From Oxalobacteraceae bacterium (GTDB lineage Bacteria > Pseudomonadota > Gammaproteobacteria > Burkholderiales > Burkholderiaceae_D): a DNA stretch of 60,640 bases. Where the stretch lies: positions 1-60,640 of the forward strand of contig DPRS01000058.1 in the NCBI GenBank assembly GCA_003537575.1, in the 5' to 3' direction. The notes below the pieces were generated by a model. The model worked only from the letters and a program-made list of their open reading frames with translations. It did not search any database and was not told where the DNA came from. Made by a program: the position numbers and the translations under genes. Positions within the stretch are counted from its first letter, which is position 1. Every line of letters starts with the position of its first letter. This document shows, one piece after another, positions 1 through 8,584 of the stretch.

Positions 1-467
1 ACGACTACGACAAGAACCAGCCGATCTGGCGCATCCTGCCTGAGTTCGCCGCCGTTAATCCGCGCTACGAGCGCATCGGCCTGCGCGACCTGTGCCACCA
101 GATCCACGACATGTACAAGGCTTACGACGTGGCGCGCCTGACCACCGAGATGTACCTGTCCGACATGCAACCGGCCATGAAGCCATCGGACGCTTTCGCC
201 AAGATGGCGCATCGCGACATCGAACGGGTGGCGATCGACGAGCTCGAAGGCCGCGTCACGGCGATCCTGCTGACGCCCTACCCGCCCGGCATCCCGCTCT
301 TGATCCCGGGCGAGCGCTTCAACAAGACCATCGTCGATTACCTGCGTTTCGCGCGCGACTTCAACGAAAAATTCCCTGGCTTCGAGACCGACGTGCACGG
401 CCTCGTCACGCGCGACATGGGCGCCGGCCGGCGCGGATATTTCGTGGATTGCGTCAAGCAGGACTGA
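1..467 (+). CDS. Orn/Lys/Arg decarboxylase, C-terminal part (5' end outside window)
   Basis: The frame is open from base 3 and ends with TGA at 465-467, so about 154 C-terminal residues are visible. The segment YPPGIPLLIPGE followed by an aromatic-rich tail ending near GYFVDCVKQ is typical of the C-terminal domain of PLP-dependent fold-III (aspartate aminotransferase-like) ornithine/lysine/arginine decarboxylases, which make polyamines or agmatine and consume protons. The PLP lysine and catalytic core lie upstream of the window, so the substrate cannot be decided. Arginine or lysine is most usual in Burkholderiales. It converges on the benK-type gene. Confidence 0.78.
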   Translation, partial: DYDKNQPIWRILPEFAAVNPRYERIGLRDLCHQIHDMYKAYDVARLTTEMYLSDMQPAMKPSDAFAKMAHRDIERVAIDELEGRVTAILLTPYPPGIPLLIPGERFNKTIVDYLRFARDFNEKFPGFETDVHGLVTRDMGAGRRGYFVDCVKQD

Positions 468-495
468 GTCTCATATCGCTTCGCGCATGGCACAT

Positions 496-527
496 TCCGG
501 CAGCGGTCGGATATCGCCACTGCCGGA
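496..527. terminator. Hairpin between convergent genes
   Basis: Arms TCCGGCAG (496-503) and CTGCCGGA (520-527) are perfect inverted repeats with a 16-base loop, placed between the decarboxylase stop (467) and the transporter stop (547). There is no clear T tract, so factor-independent termination is uncertain. Confidence 0.4.
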
Positions 528-546
528 CTTGCGCCACTGGGGACGA

Positions 547-1887
547 TCAGGAAGTCGCCAGGCTCATGTCATTGCGCTGCACCGACGCCGAGCGGCCATG
601 GTTGACCAGCAGGATAGCGCCAGTCGCTATCACGGCGGGAATGGCGATGGCCAGGAAGTTTTGCTCCAGCGGCAGCGACATGCCCACCAGGGTGCCGATC
701 ACGATGGGCGCCAGGATGGCCCCGCTGCGGCCGACGCCGGATGCCCAGCCGATACCGGTGGAGCGCACCGCCATGGGGTAAAACTGGCCGGCGTAGGCGT
801 AGGTGACGATTTGCGTGCCGATCGTCGATGCGCCGGCTAGCCCGACCAGCAGGAACAGCACTTCAGTGGGCACCTTGTAGCCCAGCAGTGTGATGGATAC
901 CGCGGCCAGCGCATACATGCCCACCAGCACATACTTGATGTGGAAGCGATCCGCCAGCCAGCCGCCGCCGACCGCGCCAATCATGGCGCCAAAGTTCAGC
1001 ACCAGCACGAAAGTGAGCGCCGAACCGAGGCTGTAGCCGGCGCTTGCCATCAGTTTCGTCAGCCAGGAACTGAGCGCGTACACCATGAACAGGCACATGA
1101 AAAAGGCAATCCACAACATCACGGTGCTGAAGCCGCGGCCATCCTGGAACAGCTTGCCGATCGGCGCGCTTTCCCCCTTGTCGCCGTCCGGCAGGGAAAA
1201 TCGGTCATTGGCGCCCGGGATGTAAGCAGGAGCGATACGCGCGACAATCCCCTTGAGTTCGGCGAGCCGGTTATTCCTGATCAGGAAAGGCATCGATTCG
1301 GGCATGGACTTCAGGATGAGGGGAATCAGGACGATCGGTGCGCCAGCGGCCAGGAACACCGACGACCAGCCATAGGTTTCGATCAATCCCTTGCCCAGCA
1401 GCGCGGCAAGCATGCCGCCGACGGCATAGCCGCTGAACATCAGCGTGGTCATGGTCGCCCGTATCTTTTTCGGCGAATATTCGGTCATCTGCGCGACCAC
1501 ATTCGGCATGACGCCGCCAATGCCCAGGCCTGCCAGGAAGCGCATGGCGCTGAAGGTATACGGATCATCGCACAGGCCTGCGGCCGCGGTGAAAATGCTG
1601 AACAGGGCAATGCAGACGGCGATGGCCTTGTTGCGGCCGATCTTGTCGGCGATAGTCCCCAGGAAGATGGCGCCGAACATCATGCCGAACAGCGCCGAAC
1701 TGACCATGAAGCCGGCATTCTGCGCAGTAACGCCCATCTCCTTCATGATCGAAGGCAGCGCGATGCCGGCCACCGCCAGGTCATAGCCGTCAAAAATAAT
1801 GATCAGCGAGCACCATAACAGGATACGGCCATGGAAACTGTTGAATTTTGCCTCGTCGGCAAGCTTGTGAACATCGATGTGGCGCAT
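547..1887 (-). CDS. benK: MFS aromatic acid:H+ symporter, BenK-like
   Basis: 446 aa from ATG at 1887, chosen over an ATG at 1944 because AGAGGA lies just upstream and MFS proteins of the AAHS family begin at about this point. Twelve hydrophobic segments are apparent. The loop 2-3 signature GTIADKIGRNKA and the first-helix motif IIIFDGYDLAV are typical of aromatic acid:H+ symporters (BenK/PcaK/MhpT). It should import benzoate or a related acid across the inner membrane. Upstream on the same strand lie a degraded BKACE gene and a pair of CatM/BenM-type boxes, which supports a place in the benzoate regulon. The exact substrate is inferred. Confidence 0.82.
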   Translation of the reverse strand: MRHIDVHKLADEAKFNSFHGRILLWCSLIIIFDGYDLAVAGIALPSIMKEMGVTAQNAGFMVSSALFGMMFGAIFLGTIADKIGRNKAIAVCIALFSIFTAAAGLCDDPYTFSAMRFLAGLGIGGVMPNVVAQMTEYSPKKIRATMTTLMFSGYAVGGMLAALLGKGLIETYGWSSVFLAAGAPIVLIPLILKSMPESMPFLIRNNRLAELKGIVARIAPAYIPGANDRFSLPDGDKGESAPIGKLFQDGRGFSTVMLWIAFFMCLFMVYALSSWLTKLMASAGYSLGSALTFVLVLNFGAMIGAVGGGWLADRFHIKYVLVGMYALAAVSITLLGYKVPTEVLFLLVGLAGASTIGTQIVTYAYAGQFYPMAVRSTGIGWASGVGRSGAILAPIVIGTLVGMSLPLEQNFLAIAIPAVIATGAILLVNHGRSASVQRNDMSLATS

Positions 1888-2048
1888 GGTTTTGTCGTCC
1901 TCTAGTCTCGTTGGTTTGGGGGTGAAATTTGTTATGTATCCCATGTATTTCCATGGGTGGATATGTTTCTGGCTGCCAGTCGCTTGCTGAAACGGTCGCT
2001 GCCAGCCGCAGATTTGCGCATGCCCTCTTTGCGCATGCCTTCCATTAC

Positions 2049-2242
2049 TCAGGCAAACAATGCCGAATCCGGGGAAGAGCTCTCATGCGGATTGCGCACA
2101 TGCAGATGAACCAGCATAGCGCCAGCTTCATAGGCTTGATGGGGGATTCAACCTGCTCCGCGACTGTGACCGGCACAGCGGGATTATCTTTCTTGCACGG
2201 TACGGAACCGGCAATGGCAGCGGCTATAACCACTGGTCGCAT
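2049..2242 (-). pseudogene. Remnant of a BKACE (DUF849, 3-keto-5-aminohexanoate cleavage enzyme-like) gene
   Basis: The first 30 or so codons from ATG 2242 (good RBS, GAGGAG) read like the start of a beta-keto acid cleavage enzyme: RPVVIAAAIAGSVP, then KKDNPAVPVTVAEQVES. At a run of five C on the coding strand (2141-2145) the frame is lost. Adding one base restores QAYEAGAMLVHLHVRNPHES, the conserved barrel strand with the HLHVR metal/substrate motif. This second frame stops at TGA 2051-2049 after about 65 residues in total. Intact BKACE proteins are about 270-310 aa, so the rest of the gene is gone. Family assignment is from memory of these motifs. Confidence 0.7.
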
Positions 2243-2353
2243 GAATGTCTCCTCATCGCTATTGGTATCAGCTCACCCAGCCAGGCATGGAATTGGTATG
2301 TAATTGCCAGACTGTTTTAACTTAACGATAGCTATCTGCGATCAGGAGGTCCA

Positions 2354-2390
2354 AGACCGATTGAGTATATTTTTGATACTTTTACGGTAT
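2354..2390 (-). promoter_or_regulatory. Pair of CatM/BenM-type boxes upstream of BKACE remnant and benK
   Basis: A perfect ATAC-N7-GTAT lies at 2376-2390. On the minus strand a second box, ATAC-N7-GTCT, lies exactly 22 bp downstream (2368-2354). The pair has the same layout as the boxes in front of catB (3433-3469): a perfect box, then a GTNT box two helical turns away toward the gene. ATAC-N7-GTAT is the known recognition sequence of the LysR regulators BenM and CatM. Binding is inferred. The remaining intergenic DNA at 2243-2491 shows no gene. Confidence 0.6.
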
Positions 2391-2491
2391 AGATGCGAAC
2401 TGCCAGCAAGAGGCAGTTTCATGGGAGGCTATTTCATGCTGCACGGTAATTCATGGCGCAAGGCTTGGCTGCCATGCATCCACGGAGGCAT

Positions 2492-3421
2492 TTACGGGCC
2501 AGCAAGGGATTCTTCGTTATGCGGTATGCCTTTGGCCCGGTACAGCTCGTAAATCAGCGCCAGAAAAGACTGGATATCTTCCGAATGATCCTGCGCCCGT
2601 ATGCTCATGATGATGGGCGATCCCAGGTTCAGATCGTCCAGTGACTTGTAGCAGACATCGGAGCGTTTGAGGCCGAGCACGCTCTTCGGAATGATGGTGA
2701 CGCCCATGCCAGCAGCAACCAGCCCGAGCGCCACCTGCAGCTCCTTGACTTCGACCACGTTTACCGGTTCGAGCCCGCGGTCGCGAAAGACCGACAGCAC
2801 TTGGTCCGCCAGGCTTGGCCGCGGCGCCTTCGGAAAAACCAGCAAGGTTTCATTGGCAATCTCGCGCAACTGCAGGTCGCGCTCGACGGCAGCCAGCGGA
2901 TGATCCATGGGAAGCGCGACGATCAAAGGCTCTTCGCGCAACACGATGCGCCGGATATTCGGATCTTCCCGCCGTATGCGGCCGATTCCCACATCGATCA
3001 CGCCATCCTTCAGAGCCTGTATCTGCTCCACCGTGATCATCTCATGCAGCGTCACTTCCATGTCGGGATGAGCCGCCTTGAATCTTCTGGTGACTTCAGG
3101 GAGCAGCCCGTACAACGTCGATCCGACGAAACCGATGGCGAACTTGCGGTCGATTTTGCCGATGCGCCGTGTCATGGAGATGACGTCAGTGCACTGGGCC
3201 AGCAGTTGCACGGCATGGCCGTAAAAAAAGCGCCCCGCCTCGGTAAGTTCCAGGGAACGGGTGGTGCGCCGCAACAGCTCTACCTGCAGCAGGTCTTCCA
3301 GTTGCTGGATCTGCCGGCTTAACGGCGGTTGGGCGATATGCAGGCGTTCGGCGGCCCGGCTGAAGTTACGCTCCTCGGCAACTGCGACAAAATAGCGCAA
3401 ATGACGCAACTCTAAATTCAT
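2492..3421 (-). CDS. catR: LysR-type regulator of catechol/benzoate catabolism (CatR/CatM/BenM family)
   Basis: 309 aa. An N-terminal winged helix-turn-helix (MNLELRHLRYFVAVAEERNFSRAAERLHIAQPPLSRQIQ region, residues 1-60) is followed by a periplasmic-binding-protein-like effector domain. The start RHLRYFVAVAEE and the QPPLSRQI recognition helix are typical of CatR/CatM/BenM. It is divergent from catB with 116 bp between start codons; that gap holds two matching boxes. The known effector of the family is cis,cis-muconate, with benzoate also for BenM. It likely activates catB-catA-ben and, from the box pair at 2354-2390, also benK. Which paralogue it is cannot be decided here. Confidence 0.85.
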   Translation of the reverse strand: MNLELRHLRYFVAVAEERNFSRAAERLHIAQPPLSRQIQQLEDLLQVELLRRTTRSLELTEAGRFFYGHAVQLLAQCTDVISMTRRIGKIDRKFAIGFVGSTLYGLLPEVTRRFKAAHPDMEVTLHEMITVEQIQALKDGVIDVGIGRIRREDPNIRRIVLREEPLIVALPMDHPLAAVERDLQLREIANETLLVFPKAPRPSLADQVLSVFRDRGLEPVNVVEVKELQVALGLVAAGMGVTIIPKSVLGLKRSDVCYKSLDDLNLGSPIIMSIRAQDHSEDIQSFLALIYELYRAKGIPHNEESLAGP

Positions 3422-3432
3422 GCTCTCAAGTA

Positions 3433-3469
3433 ATACCTATGAAGTATTAATTCCATACTAAATCAGTGT
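3433..3469 (+). promoter_or_regulatory. CatM/BenM-type operator pair in front of catB
   Basis: Box 1 is a perfect ATAC-N7-GTAT at 3433-3447. Box 2 is ATAC-N7-GTGT at 3455-3469, offset by exactly 22 bp, so both lie on one face of the helix. BenM/CatM promoters are known to have a perfect high-affinity site and a weaker half-matched second site contacted on activation. The boxes sit 12-48 bp upstream of the regulator start and 69-105 bp upstream of catB, suited to both autoregulation and activation. Confidence 0.72.
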
Positions 3470-3537
3470 TGGACTGCACGCTTCGCCATATCTATCCTGC
3501 GAATACCTGATAAACAATTGCGTTATACCTGACAACC

Positions 3538-4647
3538 ATGATTCAAGCAATCGAGACCATTCTGGTCGACGTGCCGACCATCCGCCCCCACAAGCTGTCG
3601 GTCGCGACCATGCATACCCAGACCCTGGTGCTGGTGCGCATCCGCTGCAGCGACGGCATCGAAGGCTGGGGCGAAGCCACCACGATCGGCGGACTCAACT
3701 ACGGCGAGGAAAGCCCGGAAAGCATCAAGACCAATATCGATACCCATATCGCGCCGCTGCTGGTGGGCATGGATGGGCGCAGTGTCGCGGCCTGCATGGC
3801 CAAGATCCGCAAGATCATCCAGGGCAACCGTTTTGCCAAGTGCGCGATCGAGACAGCCTTGCTGGATGCGCAGGCACGGCGCCTCGATATCCCGTTGTCC
3901 GAGCTGCTCGGCGGCCGGCTGCGCGATGCGCTGCCGGTGGCATGGACGCTTGCCAGCGGCGACACCGCCAAGGATATCGCCGAGGCCGAAGCCATGCTGG
4001 AGCGCCGCCGCCACCGCATCTTCAAGCTCAAGATCGGCGCGCGCGGCGTCAAGGAAGACGTGGCTCATGTGCTGGCCATCAAGAAGGCGCTGGGCGACAG
4101 CGTGAGTGTGCGGGTCGATGTAAACATGGCGTGGAGCGAACTGGATGCGGTAAATGGCATTGCCGCGCTCGAAGCCGGCGGCATCGACCTGATCGAGCAG
4201 CCGGTGCGCGCGGAACTGTCGGCTGCGCTGGCGCGCCTGGCCGAGCGCTTCTCCGTGCCGATCATGGCGGACGAGGCGCTGAAAGGCCCGCAGGATGGCT
4301 TGTCGCTGGCCAGGATCGCCGCGGCCGACGTCTTCGCGGTAAAGATTTGCCAGGCCGGCGGCCTGTTCCCGGCCAGGCTGCTGGCTGAAGTAGCCCAGCT
4401 TTCCGGCGTAGCACTCTACGGCGGCACCATGCTGGAAGGCGCAATCGGCACAGCCGCATCGGCGCATCTGTTTTCCACTTTCGGCGACCTGCAGTTCGGC
4501 ACCGAACTCTTCGGCCCGCTGCTGCTGACGGAAGAACTGCTGGAGCAGCCGCTCGTCTACAAGGATTTCATGCTGCAGGTGCCGACTGGGCCGGGGCTGG
4601 GCATCCGCTTCGACATGGACAAGCTCGACGCGCTGCGCCGCCGCTGA
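3538..4647 (+). CDS. catB: Muconate cycloisomerase
   Basis: 369 aa, the usual length. It converts cis,cis-muconate to muconolactone in the catechol branch of the beta-ketoadipate pathway. It is an enolase-superfamily protein: catalytic lysine in FKLKIGA (K165), metal ligands D194 (VDVN), E220 (IEQP) and D245 (MADEA), and the second-side K269 (VKICQAGG). The motif YGGTMLEGAIGT is close to CatB rather than to chloromuconate enzymes. It is the first gene of the run driven by the LysR boxes, and catA follows after 62 bp. catC, usually next to catB, is not here. Confidence 0.93.
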   Translation: MIQAIETILVDVPTIRPHKLSVATMHTQTLVLVRIRCSDGIEGWGEATTIGGLNYGEESPESIKTNIDTHIAPLLVGMDGRSVAACMAKIRKIIQGNRFAKCAIETALLDAQARRLDIPLSELLGGRLRDALPVAWTLASGDTAKDIAEAEAMLERRRHRIFKLKIGARGVKEDVAHVLAIKKALGDSVSVRVDVNMAWSELDAVNGIAALEAGGIDLIEQPVRAELSAALARLAERFSVPIMADEALKGPQDGLSLARIAAADVFAVKICQAGGLFPARLLAEVAQLSGVALYGGTMLEGAIGTAASAHLFSTFGDLQFGTELFGPLLLTEELLEQPLVYKDFMLQVPTGPGLGIRFDMDKLDALRRR

Positions 4648-4709
4648 TTTTTTATTTACCCCCGCTACATTGATCTTAAGCAAGACATCATAACCAGAGG
4701 AGAAATGCC

Positions 4710-5630
4710 ATGACCCATACCGAAATCGACCAACTGGTCAAAACCTTTATCGTCGACACCGCAAGCGGCCCGGTCGATGCCCGCATACAGCAAGTTGTCG
4801 TGCGCCTCCTGAGCGACGTGTTCAAGGCGGTCGAAGACCTTGATCTGACCGCAACTGAAGTGTGGAAGGGTATCGAGTACCTGGCTGAAGCCGGTGCGTC
4901 GCATGAACTGGGCTTGCTCGCCGCCGGTCTGGGGCTGGAGCGCTTCATCGACATCCGTGCTGACGAAGCCGAAGCAAAGATCGGTCTGACCGGCGGCACG
5001 CCGCGCACCATCGAAGGTCCGCTGTACGTGGCTGGCGCGCCGGTATCCAAGGGCTTTGCCCGCCTTGACGACGGCACCGAAGAGAAAGACGCCGAAATCC
5101 TGTTCATGCAGGGTACGGTTTACGGCGCCGACGGTAAGCCGCTGCCGAATGCCCAGGTGGAAGTCTGGCATGCCAACCTGATGGGCAACTACTCCTTCTT
5201 CGACAAAACCCAGTCGGCCTTCAACCTGCGCCGCACCATCATTACCGATGCGCAGGGCCGCTATCAGTTCCGCAGCATCATGCCGGTCGGCTATGGCTGC
5301 CCGCCGGAAGGCACCACGCAGCGGCTGCTGGACAAGCTCGGCCGCCATGGCCGCCGCCCCGCGCACATCCACTTCTTTGTCACCGACGCCGGCCACCGCA
5401 AGCTGACCACGCAGATCAACATCGACGGCGATGCCTACCTGTGGGACGACTTCGCGTTTGCCAGCCGCGAAGGCCTGGTGCCGGCAGTCGTGCGCGTGAA
5501 CGACCCCAAGGAGCTCGCCGCACGTGACGTCAGCAAACCCTTTGCCAGCATCGACTTCGATTTCCGTCTGCTGGCCGACAAGCCGAACGCGCCTGCTGCC
5601 GAAGTGGACCGCATTCGCGCTGCAGCCTGA
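4710..5630 (+). CDS. catA: Catechol 1,2-dioxygenase
   Basis: 306 aa intradiol dioxygenase that cleaves catechol to cis,cis-muconate. The N-terminal helical dimerisation part (1-100) precedes the beta-sandwich. Fe(III) ligands are visible as Y161 (GNYSFF), Y195 (VGYGCP), H219 and H221 (PAHIHFF), with spacing as in known CatA proteins, and the GPLYV motif is at about 105. A GAGG-type RBS lies upstream (AGAGGAG, 4695-4701). It follows catB and precedes benA by 41 bp. Confidence 0.95.
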   Translation: MTHTEIDQLVKTFIVDTASGPVDARIQQVVVRLLSDVFKAVEDLDLTATEVWKGIEYLAEAGASHELGLLAAGLGLERFIDIRADEAEAKIGLTGGTPRTIEGPLYVAGAPVSKGFARLDDGTEEKDAEILFMQGTVYGADGKPLPNAQVEVWHANLMGNYSFFDKTQSAFNLRRTIITDAQGRYQFRSIMPVGYGCPPEGTTQRLLDKLGRHGRRPAHIHFFVTDAGHRKLTTQINIDGDAYLWDDFAFASREGLVPAVVRVNDPKELAARDVSKPFASIDFDFRLLADKPNAPAAEVDRIRAAA

Positions 5631-5671
5631 AGCAGGCCTACTCCAACGCAGAGACTTAGAGGACGACAGCA

Positions 5672-7036
5672 ATGATCCCCATCTATCCCGACAAAGCGGC
5701 AGTCAACAGGAATCTGGACGAGCTGCTGGTAGAGAACGAGGAAACCGGCGAATACCGCGTGCACCGCAGCGTGTTCACCGATGAAGCCCTGTTCGAACTG
5801 GAAATGAAGCATATTTTCGAGGGCAACTGGATTTATCTGGCCCACGAAAGCCAGATTCCGAACAATAACGACTATTACACCACCTACATCGGCCGCCAGC
5901 CCATCATCATCGCCCGTAACCGGCAGGGCGAGCTGAATGCCTTCGTCAACTCTTGCACGCACCGCGGCGCCACACTGTGCCGTTACAAGAGCGGCAACAA
6001 GGCGACCTATACCTGCCCCTTCCATGGCTGGACTTTTAATAACAGCGGCAAGCTGCTCAAGGTGAAGGATCCGGAAGATGCCGGCTACCCGGATTGCTTC
6101 AACAAGGAAGGTTCGCACGATCTGAAGAAGCTGGGCCGCTTCGAAAACTATCGCGGCTTTTTGTTCGGCAGCATGAATCCCGACGTCGCGCCGTTGACGG
6201 AATTCCTCGGCGAAGCGGCCAAGATGATCGATATCATGGTAGAGCAGTCGGTCGAAGGCCTGGAAGTCTTGCGCGGCTCCTCGACCTACACCTTCGAGGG
6301 CAACTGGAAGCTGGGCGCGGAAAACGGCGCCGACGGCTACCACGTCTCGGCCGTGCATTGGAACTATGCTGCAACCACCAGCCATCGCAAGCAGGATGCC
6401 GCGCGCGAAGATAAGGTGCGCGCCCTTGACGCTGGCCAGTGGGGCAAGTTGGGCGGCGGCTTCTATGCTTTCGAGAATGGCCACATGGTGCTGTGGAGCC
6501 GTTTCGCCAACCCGGAAGACCGCCCAAACTACCTGCGCCGCGAAGAGCTGGCCGAGCGCTGCGGCGCCGACAAGGCGCACTGGATGCTGCACAACTCGCG
6601 CAACCTGTGCCTGTATCCGAATGTGTACCTGATGGACCAGTTCAGTACGCAGATCCGCGTGGTGCGTCCGCTGGCAGTCAACAAGACCGAAGTCACCATC
6701 TACTGCATCGCGCCCAAGGGAGAATCCGACGAAGCGCGCGCGCGCCGCATCCGCCAGTATGAGGATTTCTTCAATGCCAGCGGCATGGCGACGCCGGACG
6801 ACCTGGAAGAATTCCGCGCCTGCCAGCAAGGCTACGCCGGCAGCGCCCTGGAGTGGAACGACATGTGCCGCGGCGCCAAGCACTGGGTGAAGGGGCCGGA
6901 TGCGGAAGCCGAGCGGATCGGCATGAAACCGGTCCTGTCGGGCATCAAGAACGAGGATGAAGGCTTGTACACCGTCCAGCACCGCTATTGGCTGGAAACC
7001 ATGAAAAAAGCGCTGGACACGAAAGGAGGCCGGTAA
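5672..7036 (+). CDS. benA: Benzoate 1,2-dioxygenase, large (alpha) subunit
   Basis: 454 aa terminal oxygenase component. With BenB and BenC it dihydroxylates benzoate to the cis-diol. Rieske [2Fe-2S] ligands are C95-x-H97 and C115-x2-H118 (CTHRG and CPFHGW). The mononuclear iron site is D221-G-Y-H224-x4-H229. The C-terminal catalytic domain is complete. AGAGGAC lies just before the ATG. The stop overlaps the benB start (TAATG). BenA is favoured over anthranilate or toluate dioxygenases from the gene order catBA-benABCD-benE, not from a residue I can name. Confidence 0.92.
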   Translation: MIPIYPDKAAVNRNLDELLVENEETGEYRVHRSVFTDEALFELEMKHIFEGNWIYLAHESQIPNNNDYYTTYIGRQPIIIARNRQGELNAFVNSCTHRGATLCRYKSGNKATYTCPFHGWTFNNSGKLLKVKDPEDAGYPDCFNKEGSHDLKKLGRFENYRGFLFGSMNPDVAPLTEFLGEAAKMIDIMVEQSVEGLEVLRGSSTYTFEGNWKLGAENGADGYHVSAVHWNYAATTSHRKQDAAREDKVRALDAGQWGKLGGGFYAFENGHMVLWSRFANPEDRPNYLRREELAERCGADKAHWMLHNSRNLCLYPNVYLMDQFSTQIRVVRPLAVNKTEVTIYCIAPKGESDEARARRIRQYEDFFNASGMATPDDLEEFRACQQGYAGSALEWNDMCRGAKHWVKGPDAEAERIGMKPVLSGIKNEDEGLYTVQHRYWLETMKKALDTKGGR

Positions 7037-7527
7037 TGAAAAACATCGATATCGCAAGCATCAACGCCTTCCTGTATCGCGAAGCGCGCCTGCTGGACGA
7101 CGAGCAGTGGGATGAATGGCTGCAATGCTACCACCCGGACGCCGTCTTCTGGATGCCGTCATGGGATGACCAGGACAAGCTGACCACAGACCCGCAGCGC
7201 GAAATCTCGCTGATCTATTATCCGAACCGCCAAGGCCTGGAAGACCGCGTGTTCCGCATCAAGACCGAGCGCTCCAGCGCTACCATGCCGGATACGCGCA
7301 CCAGCCACAACATCGCTAACATCGAGATGGAACAGCGCGAGGGCGACGTGTGCACCGTGCGCTTCAACTGGAATACGCTGAGCCATCGTTACAAGACCAA
7401 CTACAGCTATTTCGGCATGGCGCGCTACGTCATCGATTTTTCCGGCGACAGCCCGAAAATCCTGAACAAGTATGTGGTGCTGAAGAACGATTACATCAAC
7501 CAGGTGATCGACATCTATCACATTTAA
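7036..7527 (+). CDS. benB: Benzoate 1,2-dioxygenase, small (beta) subunit
   Basis: 163 aa, SnoaL/NTF2-like fold of ring-hydroxylating dioxygenase beta subunits. The ATG at 7036 is preferred because it overlaps the benA stop and follows AAAGGAGG at 7022-7029. Family motifs include FLYREARLLDD near the N-terminus and FRIKTERSS in the middle. It supports the alpha3beta3 quaternary structure and has no catalytic site. Confidence 0.92.
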   Translation: MKNIDIASINAFLYREARLLDDEQWDEWLQCYHPDAVFWMPSWDDQDKLTTDPQREISLIYYPNRQGLEDRVFRIKTERSSATMPDTRTSHNIANIEMEQREGDVCTVRFNWNTLSHRYKTNYSYFGMARYVIDFSGDSPKILNKYVVLKNDYINQVIDIYHI

Positions 7528-7559
7528 GTAATAAGGCGGCAAGCCTGAGGAATTGGCAC

Positions 7560-8579
7560 ATGAGCTACAACATTGCACTACAGTTTGAAGACGGCGTGAC
7601 GCGCTTCATCACCTGCGAAGCGAACGAAACCCTGTCCGACGCGGCGTATCGCCAGAAGATCAACATCCCGCTGGATTGCCGCGACGGCGCTTGCGGCACC
7701 TGCCGCGGACTGTGCGAAACCGGTTCCTACGACTTGCCGCCATCGAGCTACATCGAGGATGCGCTGACCGAAGAAGAGGCAGCCCAGGGTTATATCCTGG
7801 CGTGCCAGACCCGGCCGAAGTCGGATTGCGTGATCAAGATCGCCGCCTCTTCCGAAGCCTGCAAGACCGGCGTTTCCTCCTACGAAGGCACAGTGACCGC
7901 GGTCGAGCGCCTGTCGGAGTCGACCATCGGCTTTTCCATCCAGCTGGACGACCCGGCATCGCTGAGCTTTTTGCCCGGCCAGTACGTCAATGTCGGCATC
8001 CCCGGCACCGAACTGACCCGCTCGTATTCGTTCAGCTCGGCGCCCGGCGCGGCGCAATCCTCGTTCGTGGTGCGCAATGTGCCGAATGGCCGCATGAGCC
8101 ATTTCCTGGCATCCGACGCCAAGGTGGGACAGAAGATGTCCTTTAGCGGCCCTTACGGCAGCTTCTATCTGCGCGAAATCACGCGCCCGGTGCTGTTTCT
8201 GGCCGGCGGCACCGGCATCGCGCCGTTCCTGTCGATGCTGGACGTGCTGGCCGCCTCGGGCAGCACGCAGCCGGTCCGCATGGTGTTCGGCGTGACCAAT
8301 GACGCCGACCTGGTGGCGCTGCAGCAGCTCGATGCCATCAAGGCAAAGCTGCCGCAGTTCGACTACCGTACCTGCGTGGTCGCCGCCGAAAGCAGCCATC
8401 CGCGCAAGGGCTACGTGACCCAGCATGTCGAGCCGGAATGGCTCAACGGCGGCGATGCCGACGTCTACCTGTGCGGTCCGGTGGCCATGGTCGAAGCGGT
8501 GCGCAACTGGCTGAAGGAAACGGGCATCACGCCGGCTTCCTTCCATTACGAAAAATTCTCGGCAAGCAGCGAGGCTTGA
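7560..8579 (+). CDS. benC: Benzoate 1,2-dioxygenase electron transfer component
   Basis: 339 aa reductase. An N-terminal plant-type [2Fe-2S] ferredoxin domain has C40, C45, C48 and C82 (CRDGACGTC and LACQ). The FAD domain follows, with RSYSFSS at about 155, then the NAD-binding domain with GGTGIAPFLSML and the terminal YLCGPVAMV. It passes electrons from NADH to the BenA Rieske centre. The start follows CTGAGGAATT. A 32-bp gap separates it from benB. Confidence 0.93.
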   Translation: MSYNIALQFEDGVTRFITCEANETLSDAAYRQKINIPLDCRDGACGTCRGLCETGSYDLPPSSYIEDALTEEEAAQGYILACQTRPKSDCVIKIAASSEACKTGVSSYEGTVTAVERLSESTIGFSIQLDDPASLSFLPGQYVNVGIPGTELTRSYSFSSAPGAAQSSFVVRNVPNGRMSHFLASDAKVGQKMSFSGPYGSFYLREITRPVLFLAGGTGIAPFLSMLDVLAASGSTQPVRMVFGVTNDADLVALQQLDAIKAKLPQFDYRTCVVAAESSHPRKGYVTQHVEPEWLNGGDADVYLCGPVAMVEAVRNWLKETGITPASFHYEKFSASSEA

Positions 8580-8584
8580 ACAGC

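Noticed and set aside
2304..2552. Small + strand protein in the gap before the LysR gene
   Set aside because: No RBS or similarity, overlaps the regulatory boxes and the LysR 3' end.
4648..4709. catC between catB and catA
   Set aside because: Only 62 bp are available and they contain just the catA leader.
5435..7057. Open frame of 540 codons on the - strand opposite catA/benA
   Set aside because: benA is certain on the + strand with all iron ligands; the reverse frame has shadow-type composition.
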